Of a DNA stretch of 5,003 nt, positions 1-4,141 are shown in pieces. The translations under genes were made by a program, and so were the position numbers. The stretch covers positions 1 to 5,003 of the forward strand of contig JAFZGR010000093.1 in NCBI GenBank assembly GCA_017555325.1. Direction: 5' to 3'. Every line of letters begins with the position of its first letter. Position 1 is the stretch's first letter. The notes under the pieces are model-generated. The model was not told where the DNA came from and searched no databases. It saw nothing but the letters and a program-made list of their open reading frames with translations. This DNA comes from Alphaproteobacteria bacterium (GTDB lineage Bacteria > Pseudomonadota > Alphaproteobacteria > CAAHEQ01 > UBA3637).

Positions 1-12
1 ACATTAAAAAAT

Positions 13-72
13 CTTTAAAAAACAGATAAAAAGTTCTTGACAAGTTCTTTGAAATTATATATAAAGAAACCC
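13..72 (+). promoter_or_regulatory. Sigma70-type promoter of the rplM-rpsI operon
   Basis: A perfect -35 box TTGACA lies at 37-42, followed by a 17-bp spacer and a -10 box TATAAA at 60-65 (5 of 6 matches to TATAAT). This puts the transcription start near 72 and gives a leader of only about 26 nt before the chosen rplM start. The A/T tracts at about 13-34 lie where an UP element would contact the RNA polymerase alpha subunits. The 8-mer AAGTTCTT occurs twice, at 31-38 and 42-49, one helical turn apart around the -35 box. The boxes are seen directly; promoter activity is inferred from consensus match and position. Confidence 0.75.
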
Positions 73-84
73 TGTTTAAAACAA

Positions 85-89
85 AAGGA
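85..89 (+). promoter_or_regulatory. Ribosome binding site setting the rplM start at 98
   Basis: AAGGA at 85-89 is followed by 8 nt and then ATG at 98. The upstream in-frame ATG at 89-91 shares its A with this motif, so it cannot use it. This decides the 156-residue form over a 159-residue one. Confidence 0.75.
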
Positions 90-97
90 TGAATAAC

Positions 98-568
98 ATG
101 ACAATGAAAACAACAAAGACTCTGAATCCGAGCAACTGTGATGTCAAATGGTATTTGGTTGATGCAACGGATTTAGTTTTAGGTCGCTTGGCCAGTCAGA
201 TTGCAACAATTTTGCGTGGTAAGAACAAACCGTGCTTTTCTCCGAACCAAGATTGTGGAGATTATGTGGTTGTTGTAAATGCAGAAAAAGTACAATTAAC
301 AGGTCGCAAATTGGAACAAAAAGAATATTTCCACCATACAGGTTATGTTGGCGGAATTAAAGGTATTTCTGTTGCGAAACAATTAGAAGAACATCCGGAA
401 CGTGTATTGGAAAAAGCTGTTCAACGGATGCTTTCCCGTAATTCTTTGGGACGTCAACAAATGCGTAAATTGCGTATTTTTGTTGGTCCGGAACATACAC
501 ATCAAGCACAAAATCCAATTGTTTTGGATATTGCTTCCAAAAATCGTAAAAATAAAAGAGGTGCATAA
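98..568 (+). CDS. rplM: 50S ribosomal protein L13
   Basis: This is ribosomal protein L13 (uL13), a primary 23S rRNA-binding protein needed early in large-subunit assembly. From ATG 98 it is 156 residues, against about 142 in E. coli and about 154 in typical alphaproteobacteria. Family landmarks are the N-terminal W-Y-L-V-D-A-T then L-G-R-L-A block (residues 18-32), C-G-D-Y-V-V-V-V-N-A-E (53-63), L-T-G-R-K (67-71), Y-F-H-H-T-G-Y-V-G-G-I-K (77-88), the signature helix A-V-Q-R-M-L (107-112) and L-G-R-Q-Q-M-R-K-L-R-I-F (117-128). The tail K-N-R-K-N-K-R matches the alphaproteobacterial form. An in-frame ATG at 89 is rejected because it lies inside the Shine-Dalgarno stretch AAGGA (85-89); ATG 98 is 8 nt past it. 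ATG 104 is a weaker alternative. The stop codon overlaps the rpsI start by one base. Confidence 0.97.
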   Translation: MTMKTTKTLNPSNCDVKWYLVDATDLVLGRLASQIATILRGKNKPCFSPNQDCGDYVVVVNAEKVQLTGRKLEQKEYFHHTGYVGGIKGISVAKQLEEHPERVLEKAVQRMLSRNSLGRQQMRKLRIFVGPEHTHQAQNPIVLDIASKNRKNKRGA

Positions 569-1050
569 TGTCTACAAATGAAACAAAGACCACATTAGAA
601 GATTTGAAAGTGGCAGCAACTGAACAAGCTACACCGGCAGTTCGTGCACCGAAAAAAGATAAATTGGGTCGTTCTCAATCAGTCGGTAAAAAGAAAAATG
701 CTATCGCTCGTGTTATTATCAAAATGGGTAAAGGTAATATTACGGTTAATGGTCGTGCATTGGAAGATTACTTCCCTCGTCCAGTATTACGGATGATTAT
801 TAATCAACCGTTTGCAGTAACGAATCGTGAAGGTCAATTTGATGTTCAATGTAATATTCGTGGTGGTGGTTTATCTGGTCAAGCTTATGCTTTACGCCAT
901 GGTATCAGTCGCTGTTTGGATTTATTTGAACCAGAATTGCACACAGCGTTAAAACGTGCTGGCTTCTTAACACGTGATTCTCGTGTTGTTGAACGTAAAA
1001 AACCAGGTTTATCCAAAGCAAGAAAACGTTTCCAATTTTCAAAACGTTAA
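568..1050 (+). CDS. rpsI: 30S ribosomal protein S9
   Basis: This is ribosomal protein S9 (uS9), a small-subunit head protein whose basic C-terminal tail reaches the P-site tRNA. It has 160 residues, about 30 more than the E. coli protein. The extra length is a charged and Ala/Thr-rich N-terminal extension (residues 1 to about 34), common in alphaproteobacteria. Landmarks are S-V-G-K-K-K-N-A-I-A-R-V (38-49), I-T-V-N-G-R (58-63), I-R-G-G-G-L-S-G-Q-A (97-106), L-R-H-G-I-S-R (109-115), L-T-R-D-S-R-V-V-E-R-K-K-P-G (134-147) and the invariant S-K-R terminus. ATG 568 overlaps the rplM TAA as TAATG, and its ribosome binding site GAGG (558-561) lies inside the end of rplM, so translation is probably coupled. 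In many alphaproteobacteria argC follows; here a terminator does. Confidence 0.98.
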   Translation: MSTNETKTTLEDLKVAATEQATPAVRAPKKDKLGRSQSVGKKKNAIARVIIKMGKGNITVNGRALEDYFPRPVLRMIINQPFAVTNREGQFDVQCNIRGGGLSGQAYALRHGISRCLDLFEPELHTALKRAGFLTRDSRVVERKKPGLSKARKRFQFSKR

Positions 1051-1079
1051 TTGGAACGAACACGAAAAATTTATTTTTC

Positions 1080-1111
1080 AATGGGTTGTGGATTTTTCGC
1101 AACCCATTTTT
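1080..1111 (+). terminator. Intrinsic terminator of the rplM-rpsI operon
   Basis: The arm at 1080-1090 pairs with 1098-1108: 11 bp including one G-U pair, with the core TGGGTTG against CAACCCA. The loop is 7 nt (1091-1097), and five T's follow at 1107-1111. It begins 30 nt after the rpsI stop. The stem has a G/C-rich centre in otherwise A+T-rich DNA, which supports a true Rho-independent terminator. Confidence 0.9.
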
Positions 1112-1569
1112 ATATTCATACTTTCTTCACGTTCTCATTGACTTTATTGAGCTATCAGTTCACAATATTCACAATTATTTCGCACTCTTTAAGGATTTCT
1201 TATTTCTTATTTCTTATGGACAAAAAGTTCTATGCCGATACTTACACTATGAATGTTAAGATTTGGGCGAAAATTGTTTTTGTATAAATAAACTTATTAT
1301 ATCGAATTTATCCTTAGGATTGCGAGCCGTTTAAATTTACAAATGAAGATTGATATGGTTAACTCAGGTTATATTAGTTTCTGGGGTTTTATATGTATCC
1401 AATTACTTGTGATATTTTTATTTGTAAAATATATGAATTTTATATTTGATGAATATTAAAATACTCAATATCGTATATTAAATTGATTCTATTATTAGAA
1501 GAAAAGTTATTTAAAATATCCCATACAATGAATTTGCATTTTATTAATTTTAGATACAATATTAAAAAT
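1112..1569. other. A+T-rich intergenic region without a convincing gene
   Basis: These 458 bases lie between the rpsI terminator and the 3' end of the minus-strand repeat protein. I see no tRNA, no known RNA fold, no inverted repeats of insertion-sequence type and no ORF with a good ribosome binding site. Two small repeats are present: a tandem 9-mer TTCACAATW at 1159-1176 and three copies of TTTCTTA at 1196-1216. TTGACT (1138-1143) with CACAAT (1161-1166) at 17-bp spacing is a weak promoter-like pair overlapping the 9-mer repeat. A 23-codon ORF from ATG 1216 (MDKKFYADTYTM...) ends with TAA at 1285-1287 but has no well-placed Shine-Dalgarno site and is not called. No clear terminator is visible for the minus-strand gene; the best hairpin, 1487-1500, has only a 5-bp A/T-rich stem and no U tract. 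Confidence 0.6.
1196..1216. repeat. Perfect heptanucleotide microsatellite, (TTTCTTA) x3
   Basis: Three exact head-to-tail copies of TTTCTTA lie at 1196-1202, 1203-1209 and 1210-1216, directly before TG so that the last A begins an ATG. Heptamer repeats can change copy number by slipped-strand mispairing, but three copies in A/T-rich DNA may be chance. No gene depends on it clearly. Confidence 0.7.
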
Positions 1570-2319
1570 TTATTTTTGATTTTGATGAGAAAGAAGTGCT
1601 GATTCTTCCTGCGGAATGTGAGCGGTTTGACTTAAAATATTTTGCAATCCCTGTTGCGGTGGTATATCGGCAACTTGTTTTTCTGTTTGAATAGGTTGAT
1701 TTTGATGATTATTCAATGTTGTAATGCATTGTTGTTGATATGGCGGGGTTTTTCTTTCAATATCTGGTAATAATGTGGTTGTTGAGGGTTTGCTATCCAT
1801 AATATCCGGCAATGATGTAACACTTGATTGAGCATTGCTATCCATAATGTCCGGCAATGATGCAACAGTTGATTGAGCATTATTATCCATAATATCCGGT
1901 AATGATGTAGTGGTTGATTGTGTATTATTACTAATATTCGGTAATGATATATTGGTAAGATGGGTATTCCTATCCATAATATCTGGGAATTGTTGTCCGG
2001 AAAAATTTTGTTGTGGTAAGATAAGTGGTAAAGGCGATATTTCTGAAGTGTTTATCGTTTCCGGGATATTGGATGATAAATCCCAATCTATAATTGGATG
2101 ATTTAATGTTAAAGGGATATAATCTTGTGCAAAATCATAATTATAACTAGGATTAAATAAATTAGATATTTCCGAATCGTAATAGGAATTATAAGTTTGG
2201 GGGTATGTTGTTGTTAATGATGTTGTATCATAAGGTGCAGGTTGCGAATCATATCCCGCCAACAAACGTTCTTGTTCGGCTAATACATTGCATAAAATGG
2301 TATTAATATATGAACTCAT
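1570..2319 (-). CDS. Unrecognised acidic N/Q/S/T/P-rich repeat protein
   Basis: I do not recognise a family. From ATG 2319 it has 249 residues and strongly biased composition: about 26 Asp/Glu against 7 Lys/Arg, and many Asn, Gln, Ser, Thr and Pro. Residues 1-20 could form a short helix (M-S-S-Y-I-N-T-I-L-C...). Residues 23-67 are Tyr-rich. Residues 111-187 hold six 14-15-residue repeats of the form L-P-D-I-M-D plus an Asn/Ser/Thr-rich linker. Residues 188-249 are Gln/Asn/Pro-rich. I see no signal peptide, transmembrane segment or enzyme motif, and most of it is probably disordered. ATG 2319 is chosen over GTG 2328 because the ribosome binding site AAGGTGG (2325-2331) covers that GTG. Within the repeats the P-D-I-M-D codons differ only synonymously, which supports real translation. 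It is monocistronic behind a perfect promoter. A surface-adhesive, effector or scaffold role is possible but unsupported. Confidence 0.72.
   Translation of the reverse strand: MSSYINTILCNVLAEQERLLAGYDSQPAPYDTTSLTTTYPQTYNSYYDSEISNLFNPSYNYDFAQDYIPLTLNHPIIDWDLSSNIPETINTSEISPLPLILPQQNFSGQQFPDIMDRNTHLTNISLPNISNNTQSTTTSLPDIMDNNAQSTVASLPDIMDSNAQSSVTSLPDIMDSKPSTTTLLPDIERKTPPYQQQCITTLNNHQNQPIQTEKQVADIPPQQGLQNILSQTAHIPQEESALLSHQNQK
1759..1989 (-). repeat. In-frame 42/45-bp tandem repeat encoding L-P-D-I-M-D units
   Basis: On the plus strand TATCCATAAT-like unit starts occur at 1794, 1839, 1884, 1929 (degenerate) and 1971, spaced 45, 45, 45 and 42 bp. Units 1794 and 1839 differ at 5 of 45 positions; units 1839 and 1884 differ at 8 of 45. 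In the protein the motifs start at residues 111 (F-P-D-I-M-D), 126 (L-P-N-I-S), 140, 155 and 170 (L-P-D-I-M-D) and 184 (L-P-D-I). The middle units are most alike and the outer ones are degenerate, as expected for an array that grew by internal duplication. Confidence 0.9.
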
Positions 2320-2324
2320 ACGTG

Positions 2325-2331
2325 CCACCTT
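2325..2331 (-). promoter_or_regulatory. Ribosome binding site setting the repeat-protein start at 2319
   Basis: On the minus strand AAGGTGG precedes ATG 2319 by 5 nt. The alternative GTG start at 2328 lies inside this motif, so it is unlikely to be used. Confidence 0.75.
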
Positions 2332-2342
2332 AACTTTATATA

Positions 2343-2378
2343 TATATTAATTATATGAGATAATGTAAACCATGTCAA
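2343..2378 (-). promoter_or_regulatory. Perfect-consensus sigma70 promoter of the repeat-protein gene
   Basis: Read on the minus strand, TTGACA (2373-2378), a 17-bp spacer and TATAAT (2350-2355) match the sigma70 consensus at all 12 positions with ideal spacing. The transcription start would be near 2343, giving a leader of about 24 nt that includes the ribosome binding site. It is a better consensus match than the rplM-rpsI promoter in the same window. Confidence 0.88.
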
Positions 2379-2518
2379 GTGATATTCATTTGTAATATTT
2401 GATTGTTTTTGAGGGAATAGATTATTCATTATGTGAGCGATAATTTTTATAGTTTAATGCGCTTTGTTTTGTAAAAAAGGAATTCGTTGGTCTATTCGAT
2501 GGTTTTTGAGAAAACAAT

Positions 2519-2551
2519 AAAAAAAACGAATGTTTAACATTCGTTTTTTTT
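2519..2551 (-). terminator. Intrinsic terminator after the HIT gene, structurally bidirectional
   Basis: A perfect inverted repeat has arms 2519-2534 and 2536-2551 around T2535. The core ACGAATGTT pairs with AACATTCGT, and the outer part is eight A's against eight T's. On the minus strand the hairpin lies 17 nt past the HIT stop codon and gives a U tract, so it fits that gene's terminator. The symmetry would also work for plus-strand transcripts, although no plus-strand gene ends here. Confidence 0.88.
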
Positions 2552-2567
2552 GTGGTATAAGAAAAGT

Positions 2568-2924
2568 TTATATATTATGTGTAGATAAATCTTCTCCGCC
2601 TAAAATATGTGCATGTAAGTGAGGAACCTCCTGTCCGCTATTTTTACCTGAATTAAATACAAGACGATAACCGTCTTCAATTAAGTTCAATTTTTCGGCT
2701 GTTCGTACAATTGCACGCATATAACCTGCAATTTCACTTGCTGTTGAATGTTCAATAAAGTCTTCAAAATCAACAACCATTGCTTTTGAAATAACAAGAG
2801 CATGGACTTTTGCTTTTGGGGCAATATCGTAGAAAGAAATTGCATAATCGTCTTCATAAATCTTATTTGTTTCAATTTCTCCTCGTAAAATTTTGGCAAA
2901 TACGTTATCTGAATTATATTCCAT
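2568..2924 (-). CDS. HIT family protein (HinT-like purine nucleoside phosphoramidase)
   Basis: This is a histidine-triad protein, the family of small homodimeric cytosolic hydrolases acting on AMP-lysine, AMP-NH2 and related nucleoside phosphoramidates. From ATG 2924 it has 118 residues, the normal size. The triad is H102-L-H104-A-H106 in V-P-H-L-H-A-H-I-L-G-G; by analogy with HINT1, H104 would be the nucleophile. Other family features are F-A-K-I-L-R-G-E-I (9-17), Y-E-D-D-Y (23-27), F-Y-D-I-A-P-K-A-K-V-H-A-L-V-I (31-45) and R-L-V-F-N-S-G (87-93). The frame stays open upstream to a TTG at 2996, but ATG 2924 has a ribosome binding site, AAAGGA (2931-2936), 6 nt away, and matches family N-termini. 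It is monocistronic, with its own terminator, and divergent from the DUF2066 gene. The exact physiological substrate cannot be told from sequence. Confidence 0.95.
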   Translation of the reverse strand: MEYNSDNVFAKILRGEIETNKIYEDDYAISFYDIAPKAKVHALVISKAMVVDFEDFIEHSTASEIAGYMRAIVRTAEKLNLIEDGYRLVFNSGKNSGQEVPHLHAHILGGEDLSTHNI

Positions 2925-2930
2925 GAGATA

Positions 2931-2936
2931 TCCTTT
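2931..2936 (-). promoter_or_regulatory. Ribosome binding site setting the HIT gene start at 2924
   Basis: AAAGGA on the minus strand lies 6 nt before ATG 2924. It decides against the 24-residue longer reading that would begin at TTG 2996 with a Lys-rich segment absent from HIT proteins. Confidence 0.8.
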
Positions 2937-2944
2937 CTTTTTGG

Positions 2945-2972
2945 TTGCTTTTTTTGTATCTTTTGCTAAAAT
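2945..2972 (+). promoter_or_regulatory. Putative promoter of the DUF2066-AI-2E operon
   Basis: TTGCTT (2945-2950), a 16-bp spacer and TAAAAT (2967-2972, 5 of 6 matches) could drive the plus-strand operon, with a start near 2979 and a leader of about 35 nt. The -35 box is weak (3 of 6), so the call rests on the -10 box and the absence of alternatives between the divergent genes. Confidence 0.4.
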
Positions 2973-2996
2973 AACACCGGAAAGAAAAAGGTTCAA
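2968..2996 (-). promoter_or_regulatory. Putative promoter of the HIT gene
   Basis: On the minus strand TTGAAC (2991-2996), a 17-bp spacer and TATTTT (2968-2973) give a moderate match, 4 of 6 in each box. Its position upstream of the HIT ribosome binding site is suitable. The -10 box overlaps the putative plus-strand -10 box of the DUF2066 gene. Confidence 0.45.
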
Positions 2997-3013
2997 TGAA
3001 AAAAGGATAAAAA

Positions 3014-4117
3014 ATGAAAAAATTTTTTAAACAACTGTTCTGCTTATGTATTTTGATGTTTTTGAGTTTGCCTGTTTATGGGGCAGATGTGTTTATTATA
3101 TCTGATGTCCCCGTATCCGGAGAGAAAACAGCCTCCATATCAGCAAAGGAAAATGCTATGAATGTTGGAAAATATCAGGCATTTGTTGATTTAATGGATA
3201 CAATTGTTGCTCCGGCAGACAGAAATAAAATTCAGGTTCCTGATTCGTTTTTTGTTGAACCTTTTGTTTTAGATGTATCCGTTTCAAATGAAAAAGTTGG
3301 GGCAACAAAATATTACGGAGCATTAACCGTTCGTTTTAAAGGCCCGGAAGTTCGGCAGTTCTTAACAAGTAATAATGTTCAGTTTTTAGATAGATTGCCT
3401 CAACCGCTTTTAATTGTGCCGGTTTATCAAAATGAAATGGGAGTACAGTTATTAACGGATGATAATCCATTGGTTGTTGCCGTACGTGAAAATTTACCAG
3501 CAACACGATTGTTCAGATTTAAAACAATGTTAAATGATGAACAGGATAAATCTTTACTCTTATCAGCCGTTAATGATAAAGATAATAATGCTTTTAAAGC
3601 TTTAAGCGAAAAGTATTTAACATCCCAATTATTAATTGTTCGAGTTGAAAAAAACGCGACACATTATGCTGTTTCAACGCAGGTTTGGCCTAAGGGGGCT
3701 GCTCCGGAAGCAGAAATTTCGTTTAATTTAACGGATGATAGGGAATCGGAAAAACGAATTTGTACGGATTTATTAAAAGATATTGTACGCAGTATGACAA
3801 AAAAATGGCTTTATTTGGCTCAAAATTCTGCTCAGCCTGTTATGATATATCAAGTATTTGCTCCGGTTGAGAAAATATCTGATTTATCTCGTATGAAACA
3901 GAAGTTAAATCGTTTGAATTTTGCCGAAAAAATTGATATCAAAGGATTTTCAAATAAAAGACTAACCGTAGATTTTCATTATCGGGGTAGTATTTCTGAA
4001 TTGGGAGAAAAATTACGGATGAATAATTTAATTTTAACATCTTTGCCGGATGAAAATGGGGAATTGATTTATTTATTGTCGGAGCCGGCAGATTCATCGG
4101 ATTTATCCCAGTCCTAA
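3014..4117 (+). CDS. Exported DUF2066 domain-containing protein
   Basis: This 367-residue protein looks like the DUF2066 family, of unknown function. It begins with a clear Sec signal peptide: M-K-K then K6, a hydrophobic stretch (8-19) and a cleavage region V-Y-G-A near residues 21-24, so the mature protein should be periplasmic. No lipobox is seen. The family pattern is visible in the Ala/Lys-rich helix with K-Y-Q-A-F-V-D-L (53-60), L-T-V-R-F (104-108) and P-Q-P-L-L-I-V-P-V-Y (129-138) followed by a D-D-N-P block (149-152). As I recall, relatives often have Trp around that block; here Leu and Val stand there, so this copy seems divergent. ATG 3014 has a ribosome binding site, AAAAGGA (3001-3007), 6 nt away. 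The AI-2E family gene follows after 24 bp with no terminator, a pairing that supports the assignment. Confidence 0.8.
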   Translation: MKKFFKQLFCLCILMFLSLPVYGADVFIISDVPVSGEKTASISAKENAMNVGKYQAFVDLMDTIVAPADRNKIQVPDSFFVEPFVLDVSVSNEKVGATKYYGALTVRFKGPEVRQFLTSNNVQFLDRLPQPLLIVPVYQNEMGVQLLTDDNPLVVAVRENLPATRLFRFKTMLNDEQDKSLLLSAVNDKDNNAFKALSEKYLTSQLLIVRVEKNATHYAVSTQVWPKGAAPEAEISFNLTDDRESEKRICTDLLKDIVRSMTKKWLYLAQNSAQPVMIYQVFAPVEKISDLSRMKQKLNRLNFAEKIDIKGFSNKRLTVDFHYRGSISELGEKLRMNNLILTSLPDENGELIYLLSEPADSSDLSQS

Positions 4118-4130
4118 ACTGATTATTTTT

Positions 4131-4137
4131 GGAGGTG
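4131..4137 (+). promoter_or_regulatory. Strong ribosome binding site setting the GTG start at 4142
   Basis: GGAGGTG lies just before GTG 4142, with 6 nt between the GGAGG core (4131-4135) and the start codon. It is the closest match to the anti-Shine-Dalgarno consensus in the window and fixes a non-ATG start. Confidence 0.85.
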
Positions 4138-4141
4138 CTAA

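Noticed and set aside
1031..1055. Hairpin TCCAATT/AATTGGA across the end of rpsI
   Set aside because: The stem is 7 bp with an 11-nt loop, lies in the coding sequence and has no U tract; the stronger terminator follows at 1080-1111.
1051..1287. 78-codon plus-strand ORF directly after rpsI
   Set aside because: It needs a TTG start at the rpsI stop, runs through the terminator hairpin, has no ribosome binding site and is Phe/Ile/Ser-rich as expected from T-rich non-coding DNA.
1759..1989. CRISPR-like or non-coding tandem array with 45-bp period
   Set aside because: There are no unique spacers between conserved repeats. The whole unit is repeated, period changes are multiples of three, and the reading frame is kept with synonymous core changes.
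1910..2101. 63-codon plus-strand ORF inside the repeat-protein gene
   Set aside because: It is an antisense shadow; the minus-strand frame has a promoter, a ribosome binding site and repeat conservation, while this frame has none of these.
2379..2518. Possible plus-strand small RNA ending at the 2519-2551 hairpin
   Set aside because: The hairpin works on both strands by symmetry, but the best plus-strand promoter candidate (TTGATT at 2399-2404 with TATTCA at 2423-2428) is poor, so there is no independent evidence of a transcript.
2925..2996. 24-residue N-terminal extension of the HIT protein from TTG 2996
   Set aside because: No ribosome binding site at TTG 2996, its Lys-rich sequence is not part of HIT proteins, and it would cross the putative promoter; ATG 2924 has AAAGGA at proper spacing.
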